Of a stretch of DNA of 45,526 nt, positions 1 through 7,518 are shown in pieces. The position numbers and the translations under genes are program-made. Origin of the DNA: Planctomycetota bacterium (GTDB lineage: Bacteria; Planctomycetota; Planctomycetia; Gemmatales; Gemmataceae); contig JAJPHU010000125.1 of assembly GCA_021325115.1 (NCBI GenBank), forward strand, positions 1-45,526, read 5' to 3'. Numbering within the stretch: the first letter of the stretch is position 1; each line of letters opens with the position of its first letter. A model generated the notes under the pieces. The model was not told the origin of the DNA. It saw only the letters and a program-made list of their open reading frames with translations, and made no database searches.

Positions 1-834
1 GACGACAACAGTTCCCGCAAGAAACGCCAACAAGCCTGGGCCGCCTGGTGGAAGGCCAACGGCGCACACGTCCGCCTCGTGGAGCGCTATCCGCCCGCCG
101 GCACCGAACGTTATCTCGGCCATGTTCTGTTGGTCTTCACCAACAACGGCGAAGTCGTAGAGCTGGATCGCGATCGCAAGGAGCGTTGGAAGCTGACCGG
201 CCTATCGAACCCGCGCGATGCCGAAGTGGTCAGCAACGATCGCATCCTCGTCGCTGAACAGGGCGCTCAGCGCGTCACCGAACGCAATCGCAAAGGCGAC
301 ATCATCTGGGAAAAGAAAATCCAGGGGGCTTTTCCCATCGGCGTACAACGGCTGCGCAACGGCCACACATTCATTGTTTGCCAGAACAAACTGATAGAAG
401 TGGACCGCGGCGGCCACGAGGTCTTTTCCATCAGCCGTCCTCATGATGTCATTGCGGCGCGCCGTATGCGCGATGGCCAAATCATCCTTATCAGCAGCCA
501 GCGCCAGTGCATTCGCATGGACGCCAACGGCAAGCAGATCAAAAGTTTCCCCTTGCAATGGGTCTGGCACGGGGCTGGCGTGGACATCCTGCCCAATGGC
601 CACATCATTATCCCCGGCTTTTGGATGAATAAAGTCCTCGAATACGATGCGGACGGCAAAACTGTTTTGGACCTAAATGCCAATCAACCCTACGCCGCTA
701 CCCGGCTGAAGAACGGCAATCTCCTGATGGCGCCGCAGCAGTGGCCGTCCGAGTTAATCGAAACCGATGCGGCCGGAAAACAGCTGAGCAAAAGCAGCCT
801 CCCCAATTTCCCACACCGTATTCGCACGCGGTAA
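1..834 (+). CDS. HEAT/beta-propeller protein, C-terminal part (partial at window start)
   Basis: The reading frame is open from base 1, so this is the last 277 residues of a longer gene; the tracked start at 79 is only the first internal start codon. The first residues (QAWAAWWK) match the linker that joins the HEAT part to the propeller in the next two genes (QAWETWWK, RAAWAEWWK). The rest is a propeller built from repeats such as RLRNGHTF...LIEVDRGG and DILPNGHIII...LEYDADG, resembling PQQ-like or arylsulfotransferase-like blades. It is the first of three tandem paralogues. No catalytic residues are recognisable, so a scaffold or ligand-binding role is only an inference. The missing N-terminus should hold a signal peptide and HEAT repeats by analogy with its neighbours. 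Confidence 0.85.
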   Translation, partial: DDNSSRKKRQQAWAAWWKANGAHVRLVERYPPAGTERYLGHVLLVFTNNGEVVELDRDRKERWKLTGLSNPRDAEVVSNDRILVAEQGAQRVTERNRKGDIIWEKKIQGAFPIGVQRLRNGHTFIVCQNKLIEVDRGGHEVFSISRPHDVIAARRMRDGQIILISSQRQCIRMDANGKQIKSFPLQWVWHGAGVDILPNGHIIIPGFWMNKVLEYDADGKTVLDLNANQPYAATRLKNGNLLMAPQQWPSELIETDAAGKQLSKSSLPNFPHRIRTR

Positions 835-886
835 CGCACGGGACAAGTGACAGAGTGACAGGATGACAAGGTGAGGGATGGACAAT

Positions 887-2578
887 ATGAAATGGAAGGC
901 ATCCTCTCTTTGGGTGACGCAATTCTTGGCTGTTTTGGTCACTTTGTCATCCTGTCCGCTTGGCGTCTTGTCCTCTGCGGAGATAGATGCGGATGAAGCC
1001 ACACTCAAGGCAGTGGGTATCCCCACGGATGGGCCGGGGTTGGCTGCCTACTTCAAGAAGCGCACCGCAACCGTCGCCAATACGGAACGCATCCAAGAGC
1101 TGGTGCGGCGGCTGGGTGACGATGATTTCAAAACACGCGAGGAAGCGTCCAGAAAACTGATCATGTTCGGCCCCCGTGCGCGTCCATTCTTGCAAGCTGC
1201 CCTCAAGGATTCCGACCCTGAAATCGTCCGCCGTGCTCAGGATTGCTTGGAGCGCATCGCGCAGGGAACATCGGTAGCGGCGTTGTCGGCGGCTGTGCGG
1301 GTGCTGGCGCAGCGGAGGCCGCCTAACGCCGCTGCCGTCTTGCTCAACTATCTGCCCTCTGCCGAGGATGAGCGCGTTGCCCAGACCATCCATCAAGTGC
1401 TGCCGGACCTGGCTGTGCGCGACGGCAAGGCCGAGCCGGCATTCGTTAAGGCACTGACGGATCCATCAGCCCTCAAACGTGCCGCTGCCGGGGCAGCTCT
1501 GGCTGGTTCTCGTCTTGCCGATGAAATGCCGAGCGTGCGCAAGCTCCTGCACGACCCCGAGGCTCCGGTTCGCCTGCGTGTCGGTCTGGCCCTGGCCGCT
1601 CGCGGAGAGAAAGACGCCATACCCGCCCTCCTTCGCTTGATCGATGATGTCCCCCTGGAGCGCAACGGCTTGGTTCTGGAGCTGCTCGATCGCTTGGCGG
1701 ACGGCAAACCGCCGCCGGGTATGCCTGTCGCTGATCAGAACGCGCGGCACGAATGTCGCCAAGCCTGGGAAACCTGGTGGAAGATGCATCAAGACAAGAT
1801 CGAACCGGCCCGCCTCGAACGAGTCTCGCGCTCGCTCGGCTGCACACTTATCGTCTTACTCGATCTGAATACGGTACAACTCCTCGATCGCTTCGGAAAC
1901 GTTCGCTGGAAGATCACCGACGCCCAGATGCCGCTCGATGCGGAGCTATTGCCGGGCGAGCAGCGCGTGCTGCTGGCCGAATACAAGGTTGGCCGCGTCA
2001 GCGAGCGCAACCTCAAAGGCGAGATCGTTTGGCAGAAGGGGGTGGACGGCCCGCTGGTGGCCCAGCGCCTGCCGAGCGGCCACACCTTCATCGCCACGCC
2101 CAATCAGCTCATTGAAGTCGATAAAGATGGCAAGGAAGTGCTGAATTACAGTCGCCCGGACGGCAGCAACTTCATGCGGGCGACGAAGCTGCGCAACGGC
2201 GACATTGCTTGTATCGTGCAGATGGCCGGCGCCGGCAGGGCACGTTATGTTCGTTTGACCCCGGCGGGTAAGGACTTCAAGGAAGTCAAAAGCTGGGACG
2301 TGCAGGTGCGGACCTCCGGCGGACGTATCGATGTGCTGCCCAACGGCCACGTGCTTATCCCGGAGATGGACAACAACCGCGTGGTCGAATACGATGCCGA
2401 CGGCCAGGATGTCTGGAAAGTGATGCTTGACCAGCCTATCGCTGCTGTGCGTCTGCCCAATGGCAATACGTTGGTCACATTGATGCGCGAGGACCGGGCC
2501 GTCGAAGTGGACCGTGCGGGTAAGGAAATCTGGCAGTTCAAGGCGGACACGCGCGTCACCCGTGCCCTCCGCCGATAA
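887..2578 (+). CDS. Secreted HEAT-repeat plus beta-propeller protein (paralogue 2)
   Basis: This 563-aa protein starts at the ATG at 887, which has GAGGG nine bases upstream; the ATG at 878 is too close to that site. Residues 1 to about 30 form a signal peptide. Residues about 60-300 are helical HEAT-like repeats (LGDDDFKTREEASRKL, VRRAQDCLERIAQ, ALKRAAAGAALAG). After a Trp-rich linker (ETWWKMHQ) comes a propeller of about 260 residues with repeated LPNGHVLIP and VEYDADGQDVW blades. It is tandem with paralogues on both sides, 52 and 36 bases apart, and is probably co-transcribed. HEAT repeats usually mediate protein contacts and propellers bind ligands or partners. The exact function is unknown. 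The signal-peptide DNA contains an inverted copy of a repeat lying just upstream of the gene. Confidence 0.85.
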   Translation: MKWKASSLWVTQFLAVLVTLSSCPLGVLSSAEIDADEATLKAVGIPTDGPGLAAYFKKRTATVANTERIQELVRRLGDDDFKTREEASRKLIMFGPRARPFLQAALKDSDPEIVRRAQDCLERIAQGTSVAALSAAVRVLAQRRPPNAAAVLLNYLPSAEDERVAQTIHQVLPDLAVRDGKAEPAFVKALTDPSALKRAAAGAALAGSRLADEMPSVRKLLHDPEAPVRLRVGLALAARGEKDAIPALLRLIDDVPLERNGLVLELLDRLADGKPPPGMPVADQNARHECRQAWETWWKMHQDKIEPARLERVSRSLGCTLIVLLDLNTVQLLDRFGNVRWKITDAQMPLDAELLPGEQRVLLAEYKVGRVSERNLKGEIVWQKGVDGPLVAQRLPSGHTFIATPNQLIEVDKDGKEVLNYSRPDGSNFMRATKLRNGDIACIVQMAGAGRARYVRLTPAGKDFKEVKSWDVQVRTSGGRIDVLPNGHVLIPEMDNNRVVEYDADGQDVWKVMLDQPIAAVRLPNGNTLVTLMREDRAVEVDRAGKEIWQFKADTRVTRALRR

Positions 2579-2614
2579 CAGGGGTGACAGAGTGACAAGG
2601 TGGAGTGGAATGTT

Positions 2615-4309
2615 ATGAAACCAACTCTATTCCATCGCGGGAGCGTCTGCCGCTTCGCCCTGCTGTTCACGTTGTCAGCCTGTCAGCTTGCCAGCTTGTC
2701 ACTTTGTCATCTTCAAGCGGAGACAGACGCCAAGGCAGATGAGGAAACACTGCATCGAGCGGGGCTGCCGACCGAGGAATCGAGTTTGTTGGCGCTGTTC
2801 CGCAAGCGCACGCCTGATGCCGATTCGCAAGCACGCATCCAGGCGCTGATCGCCCAGCTTGGCAGCGATTCGTTTGCCGAGCGCGAGGAAGCCAGCGCAG
2901 AACTGGTGACGTACGGCGTGGCGGCAGTGGGTCTGCTACATAAGGCGGCGCATCATGCCGACCTCGAAATCCGCCGGCGAGCAAAAGATGCACTGGGGCT
3001 CATCGAACAAAACGATCTCGCCACCGACGTGTTGATCGCGGCGCTGCACGTGCTGGGACGCCGTAAGCCGGCACAGCTGGCCGAGGTATTGTTGGACTAT
3101 GCCCCGCACGCTGTTGATGTCGACCTCACCGAGGAATTGTGCCTGACCCTCGCTTCGGCCGGCGCCGATCCGCGTCTGGTGCAGGCATTAACCGATAAAT
3201 CGCCTATCAAACGAGCCATTGCTGGCGCGGTCCTGGCCCGCAGGGGCTGCCATAAGCAATTCTCCGCTGTGCGCCGCCTGTTGCATGATGCCGATGCCCA
3301 GGTCCGCTGCCGTGTCGCTCTGGCCCTGGTGGAGGCGCGCGACAAAGCGGCTGTTCCTGTGTTGATCGACCTGCTCGCGGAGTTGCCGATTATAGAGGCC
3401 GAACATGTGGAATCGATGCTCTTGCAGCTTGCCGGCGATACGGCGCCGAAAGGTACTCTCGACTCCCGTAGCAAATACCGTGCTGCCTGGGCTGAGTGGT
3501 GGAAGCAGCACGGCGACAGCCTGGATTTGGCGAAAATCAAGTTAGCGCCGAACTGGCGTGGCTACGTGCTGGCAGTTTGCATGACTACCATGCGCGGCCG
3601 AGGCGTCCGAACCAACGGCTGCCTTCTCGAGCTGGATGCCCTGGGCCGCCTGCGCTGGCAGATCAAGGATTTGTCCTGGCCCGTGGATGCCCAAGTCCTC
3701 GATGAAAAACGGGTTTTGGTGACCGAGTATCGGCTGTGCCAGGTGACTGAACGCAATCACGACGGCGACGTTCTGCGCCGCTTTAATGTCCCGGATCTTC
3801 CTTTGGCAGCGCGGCGTCTGCCCAACGGCAATACGCTCATCACCACTCAAAGCCGCGTCTTCGAGGTGGACCGTGACAACAAAGAAGTGTTGACGATCTG
3901 CACCAACGGTCTTTCTCGATTCGTCACCGCCTGTCCCTTGCCCGGCGGAGAGATCGGCATTTGTTATCGCAACGGCGAATTCGTTCGCCTGGACCGCAAC
4001 GGCAAGATGCTGACCTCGTTTCGCGTCGGCCGCCTGTTCCGTCCCTACGGCATGCACATCCAGGGACTGCCCAATGGAAATATCCTTGTGCCCCTGTATT
4101 ACGATAACAAAATCGTGGAGTTTACCAAAGACGGCCGGGAAGTCTGGTCGGCTTCGTATCCGCAGCCGATGTGTGCCCAGCGTCTGCCGAACGGCCGCAC
4201 CTTGGTTGCGAGCTACGGCAACACGTACTTTGCGGAATTGGACAAGAATGGACACGAAGTCCGGCGCCGGAACTGCGATGCACCGCTCTTGAACGTACGC
4301 GGAAGGTAG
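2615..4309 (+). CDS. Secreted HEAT-repeat plus beta-propeller protein (paralogue 3)
   Basis: This 564-aa paralogue of the preceding gene has the same order: signal peptide, helical HEAT-like repeats (LGSDSFAEREEASAEL, IRRRAKDALGLIEQ, PIKRAIAGAVLARRG), linker (RAAWAEWWKQHGD) and a propeller with repeated RLPNGNTLI, VEFTKDGREVW and RLPNGRTLV blades. The ATG at 2615 is preferred because GGAG lies nine bases upstream; the tracked GTG at 2600 has no good site. The hydrophobic leader (LFTLSACQLASLSLCHLQ) is encoded by repeated TTGTCA-like units rather than by ordinary signal-peptide DNA. The product is presumably periplasmic or surface-located. It lies 16 bases before the NagB-like gene and may share its transcript. 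Function unknown. Confidence 0.85.
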   Translation: MKPTLFHRGSVCRFALLFTLSACQLASLSLCHLQAETDAKADEETLHRAGLPTEESSLLALFRKRTPDADSQARIQALIAQLGSDSFAEREEASAELVTYGVAAVGLLHKAAHHADLEIRRRAKDALGLIEQNDLATDVLIAALHVLGRRKPAQLAEVLLDYAPHAVDVDLTEELCLTLASAGADPRLVQALTDKSPIKRAIAGAVLARRGCHKQFSAVRRLLHDADAQVRCRVALALVEARDKAAVPVLIDLLAELPIIEAEHVESMLLQLAGDTAPKGTLDSRSKYRAAWAEWWKQHGDSLDLAKIKLAPNWRGYVLAVCMTTMRGRGVRTNGCLLELDALGRLRWQIKDLSWPVDAQVLDEKRVLVTEYRLCQVTERNHDGDVLRRFNVPDLPLAARRLPNGNTLITTQSRVFEVDRDNKEVLTICTNGLSRFVTACPLPGGEIGICYRNGEFVRLDRNGKMLTSFRVGRLFRPYGMHIQGLPNGNILVPLYYDNKIVEFTKDGREVWSASYPQPMCAQRLPNGRTLVASYGNTYFAELDKNGHEVRRRNCDAPLLNVRGR

Positions 4310-4325
4310 ACGATAAGGAGAGAAA

Positions 4326-5276
4326 ATGAATCTTCTTACAACTTTTTCTGGCTCGCTGATGGAGGGCTTTCTGCCGCGCGGCTGGGATCTGGCAAAGATC
4401 GATCGCCTCGCCGCCGTGCCGACCGAACAGGCGACGGCACGGCAATCGTGGTGGCATCCGCACTTCGAGCCGGTGCCGTGTGCCTCTGTTGAGGACTTTG
4501 ACACCTACATGGGCCACGAAATAGCCCGCGAGATCGTGCTGGCGCGGCAGGCAGGCCGGCCCATTGTCTTCATTCTGCCGGTCGGTCCGATGGGCATGTA
4601 TCGCTGGACAGTATGGTTCCTCAAGGAGTGGGACATTTCCTGCAAGCACGTCCACGGTTTCAACATGGACGAATGGTCCGACGCCGAAGGAATGACGCTG
4701 CCGCCGCAGACGCCGGGCGCCTTTCAACATGCGATGGAACAAGCATTCTATGGCCCGTTGGGCAAGAACACCGTGCCGCCGCGGCAGCGGCATTTCGCGG
4801 TGAAAACGGAGCTGCCCAGCTACGCCGAGCAGATTGCCGAATTGAAAAAACAGGGCGCCAGGCTGGTGACGGTGTTCGGTATTGGCCGGGTCTGTCACAT
4901 CGCCTTCTGGGAGCCACATTTCGCCGCCGAATTTACCAACGAAGCGGAGTGGAAAAAGCAGACGCACCGGCTGGGAGCGCGGCTGCATCCGTTAACGATC
5001 GAGCAAAATGCGCTAACGAGTTTTCGCAGCCGTACCACGCTGGTACCAGCGTTTGCCAACACCATCGGCCCGGCCCTGTTTCTGGCCGCTGATCGCATCA
5101 TCGGCGGCGCCGACGGCATTCTCGGCCGCGGCATGCAGTGGCAGGGGTTGTCGCTGCGCATGACGCTGTTGCACGAGCCGACGCCGTGGATACCCAGCAG
5201 CTACATGCCGACGCTGCCAGGACGTTTGTTCTACCTGCGTGAACTGGCCGAGCCGCTGACAGCGGAGTGTCATTAA
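4326..5276 (+). CDS. NagB-like glucosamine-6-phosphate isomerase/deaminase family protein
   Basis: This 316-aa cytoplasmic protein starts at an ATG with AAGGAG seven bases upstream. It resembles glucosamine-6-phosphate deaminase (GlcN6P to Fru6P plus ammonia). FNMDEW at 112-117 matches the NagB FNMDEY motif carrying the catalytic Asp (E. coli Asp72), and [13 protein letters not shown] at 185-197 matches GVGNDGHIAFNEP. In the second motif His191 and Glu196 are kept, but the position of E. coli Asp141 is Val189 and the following Gly is Cys190. The phosphate loop is also altered (LPVGPMGMY instead of LPTGGTP). At 316 residues it is longer than typical NagB (about 266). It is therefore family-related, but its reaction may differ (isomerase, lactonase-like or another sugar phosphate). 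It follows the propeller cluster closely. Confidence 0.8.
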   Translation: MNLLTTFSGSLMEGFLPRGWDLAKIDRLAAVPTEQATARQSWWHPHFEPVPCASVEDFDTYMGHEIAREIVLARQAGRPIVFILPVGPMGMYRWTVWFLKEWDISCKHVHGFNMDEWSDAEGMTLPPQTPGAFQHAMEQAFYGPLGKNTVPPRQRHFAVKTELPSYAEQIAELKKQGARLVTVFGIGRVCHIAFWEPHFAAEFTNEAEWKKQTHRLGARLHPLTIEQNALTSFRSRTTLVPAFANTIGPALFLAADRIIGGADGILGRGMQWQGLSLRMTLLHEPTPWIPSSYMPTLPGRLFYLRELAEPLTAECH

Positions 5277-5280
5277 AGTT

Positions 5281-5331
5281 AGCCATGACGTAGAGCGGCA
5301 ACGCGAACATGCTCCGTTCCACGTCGTGGCT
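5281..5331. terminator. Inverted repeat between convergent genes, likely bidirectional terminator
   Basis: AGCCATGACGTAGAGCGG and its imperfect reverse complement CCGTTCCACGTCGTGGCT form 18-base arms with three mismatches. The hairpin sits in the short gap between the stop of the NagB-like gene and the stop of the minus-strand DUF1570 gene, which it slightly overlaps. Position suggests termination for both; no T-tract is seen. Confidence 0.5.
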
Positions 5332-6745
5332 AGCCGCTACCGCCAACGTGGCCATCGGGGTGCAGATGATTGAGATAATGCAAGAAAGCGCGCTCAAAAT
5401 CTGCAAGGGGCTGGCCGGTTAGCTCGCGGAACGCCTCCAGTGGGTCGACGCCGCGCTGTAGGCGGTGCACATAGGTATCAAGGGCCGATGTGCCGAGCAG
5501 TTTGCGATCGAAAGTCAGATAGAAAGCCAGCGCCCACGAAGCCAGATAATAACGATCGGATACTTGTCTATCGCCGTTGTGGGCCACCAAAAACTGGTCC
5601 GCTTTGGAGCGCAGCAAGTCGGCCACGGGCAAGAGTGCGTTCTGGGCCAACGCCCGGCGGACGGCTTCCAGTCGCTCCCGGTCGGCATGGCCGATGCGCA
5701 GCTCTCCCACCTCGAAAACGGCTGTCTCGAAAATTTGCGCCAGCCCTTCGTTGAGCCAGCGCGGCACTCCTCCTTCTCCTCCCAAGTTTTGGGAGGAAGG
5801 TGGCGGATACACGAAGTTCAGCAAATAAGCGTGAAACGCTTCGTGGAATAGACGCTGAAACAACCGCTGGCGGGCGCGAGCGCACGTCTCTTGGTTGTGT
5901 ACCTCGGCAGCCTGAATACGGCGGCATTGCTCGATCAGGGCCGCTTTCAGCTCGGCGGGAATATCGCCTTTGTAAGCCTTGCGCAACTCTGCTTCGCACT
6001 TCGTCACTTTCTCGCGCAACTGAACGTGTTCATTGTGAAGGCGTTGTAGTTCCGCACTCATCTGCTTCCAGTCGAAAGCGCAGATGATCTGATTCTTCTC
6101 GGGATTGAAGAAAGCGGGGTTGAGCAAGCTCCGTCCCTGGCCACGCACCAGCGCCTGATAGTCGGCCCGCGATTGCGGCAGCAAGATGGTTGTCGGCCGG
6201 CCCTTGGCGCGCGGCGGCAGACAGCGGGCGTAGGCCGCGTACACCTGTTCGAGCTGTTCAGCAGCGACGACAACAATGCGCCGCGAAGCGTTGGATTCCA
6301 GCTCAAAATGAGTAGAGCGATAGGCCAGCGCCTTGGTCTTGCCGCCGCCGCGCCACGGTGTCTCCTGGAGTTGAATCTTATCGGTGCCAGGGATAGCCGT
6401 CTCCTCGGACTCGATCGCTTTCCAGGGATCGGGCATTCGGCGATGCTCTTCGCGCAACATCTCGAAACGCTGCCGCAGTTTTTCGTGTTCGTCATCGGGC
6501 AACATTTCAACGCGGGCAACCTCCTCTTCGCTGAAGTGGACGCGATAGAAAACGGCGGGCCGACCGGGATTGCGAAGGATACACCACATCTGCACGCCGC
6601 CGCCGCGCTGGTAAACCAGTCCGTGATAATTGATTCCATTTTTGAGATAGACAATATCGTATTTCCAGTCATCGCCGCCAACAGGATTGTCGGCACCGGC
6701 GACTCCGCTTAGGAGCAGTAAGGAGACGAACAAGATGCGCTTCAT
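5330..6745 (-). CDS. Secreted DUF1570-type zinc metallopeptidase
   Basis: This 471-aa protein starts at an ATG at 6745 preceded by AAGAGG and followed by a clear signal peptide (MKRILFVSLLLLSGVAGA); the longer tracked ORF adds an unsupported N-terminus. The first 120 residues resemble a small beta domain (YDIVYLKNGINYHGLVYQ). A long charged helical segment (about 230-300) precedes the HEAFH zinc-binding motif (HExxH), and a downstream Glu lies in RWLNEGLAQIFE, the gluzincin arrangement found in planctomycete DUF1570 proteins. Family knowledge suggests a periplasmic or secreted peptidase of unknown substrate. Between HEAFH and WLNEG an extra segment, PPSSQNLGGEGG, is encoded by a palindromic DNA element, which is unusual so near the active site. 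Confidence 0.8.
   Translation of the reverse strand: MKRILFVSLLLLSGVAGADNPVGGDDWKYDIVYLKNGINYHGLVYQRGGGVQMWCILRNPGRPAVFYRVHFSEEEVARVEMLPDDEHEKLRQRFEMLREEHRRMPDPWKAIESEETAIPGTDKIQLQETPWRGGGKTKALAYRSTHFELESNASRRIVVVAAEQLEQVYAAYARCLPPRAKGRPTTILLPQSRADYQALVRGQGRSLLNPAFFNPEKNQIICAFDWKQMSAELQRLHNEHVQLREKVTKCEAELRKAYKGDIPAELKAALIEQCRRIQAAEVHNQETCARARQRLFQRLFHEAFHAYLLNFVYPPPSSQNLGGEGGVPRWLNEGLAQIFETAVFEVGELRIGHADRERLEAVRRALAQNALLPVADLLRSKADQFLVAHNGDRQVSDRYYLASWALAFYLTFDRKLLGTSALDTYVHRLQRGVDPLEAFRELTGQPLADFERAFLHYLNHLHPDGHVGGSG
5772..5800. repeat. Palindromic element inside the metallopeptidase coding sequence
   Basis: CCTTCTCCTCCCAA pairs with TTGGGAGGAAGG across a short loop. It resembles the CCTCCCCxACAAGGGGGAGG palindromes found between genes elsewhere in the window. 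Here it is read in frame as SSQNLGGEG, between the HExxH helix and the downstream Glu motif. Confidence 0.6.
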
Positions 6746-6822
6746 AGCAAGACCCTCTTGGCGAACGGCTGGCGTGAGCTGGCTGGTGGGAGGTGGCCAG
6801 CCGACGGACGCCTGTTGTTCGC

Positions 6823-7473
6823 CTACTCCGCGCGGCGCAATTCGACAATGATGCCGCCGAGTTTCAGCAAGCGATGTATGGCGGAGAACCACATTTCGCG
6901 TTCCCAGTGCAGGCCGCACGCGCCGCAGACCTGGCGCAACTCGGTGCGATTGTAGGTGCGGCAATGCCACAAGCGGCTGCACAGGACCCCGGTTAGCGTG
7001 TCCTCGGTGGACAGAAGCAGTAGTTTGCCGCCTTTTTGCAATACCCGCGCCAATTCGCGCAGGCCGGGCCGCGGATCGGGCAGATGTTCCAGCACCCAGC
7101 CGCACACCACGGCGTCAAAAGAGGCATCGGCATAGGGCAGGCGTGTCAGGTCGGCCACGGCATGGCTGACGCGCGCACTGCGGAGCCGGGCACGGGCGCG
7201 GAGCAGCATGTGCGGCGATAGATCGAAGCTGGTGAGGAGGGCATCGGCGTCCGCAGAGCGGAGCAGGAAGCGCGAATAGCGGCCATTGCCGCAGCCAGCG
7301 TCGAGAATGCGCTTGCAGCCGCGCACGTCGAAACCACCGGGACGAATGAGTCGGCCGGCCAGTGCCTCGTGACCTGTCACCAAACCTGTTACCGCCGTCA
7401 GCGCACCGGGCAGGCCGTCGTAGTGATTTTGGATGAAACGCCGGTAAAGGGTCGATTCCGAAGGAGAAAGCAT
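6823..7473 (-). CDS. Class I SAM-dependent methyltransferase (UbiE/type-11 like)
   Basis: This protein is 216 aa from the ATG at 7473 (MLSPSESTLYRRF); the longer tracked start is possible but adds no recognisable domain. Motif I is LDAGCGNGRYSRFLL, the ribose-binding acidic region is SFDLSPHML, then AVADLTRLPYADASFDAVVC and VLEHLPDPRPGLRELARVL, the usual order of the Methyltransf_11 family. The substrate cannot be told from sequence. The C-terminal 60 residues are family-variable and may bind the substrate. It lies between the DUF1570 gene (77 bases) and the selenoprotein gene (45 bases) on the same strand, so the three could be one transcript. Confidence 0.85.
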   Translation of the reverse strand: MLSPSESTLYRRFIQNHYDGLPGALTAVTGLVTGHEALAGRLIRPGGFDVRGCKRILDAGCGNGRYSRFLLRSADADALLTSFDLSPHMLLRARARLRSARVSHAVADLTRLPYADASFDAVVCGWVLEHLPDPRPGLRELARVLQKGGKLLLLSTEDTLTGVLCSRLWHCRTYNRTELRQVCGACGLHWEREMWFSAIHRLLKLGGIIVELRRAE

Positions 7474-7518
7474 GATGCCTGCACAAGAATGAACCACGGA
7501 TGCCACAAATAACGCGGA

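Noticed and set aside
3542-4988. Minus-strand ORFs of 320 and 288 aa
   Set aside because: Antisense to the third propeller paralogue and the NagB-like gene; no motifs, no ribosome sites.
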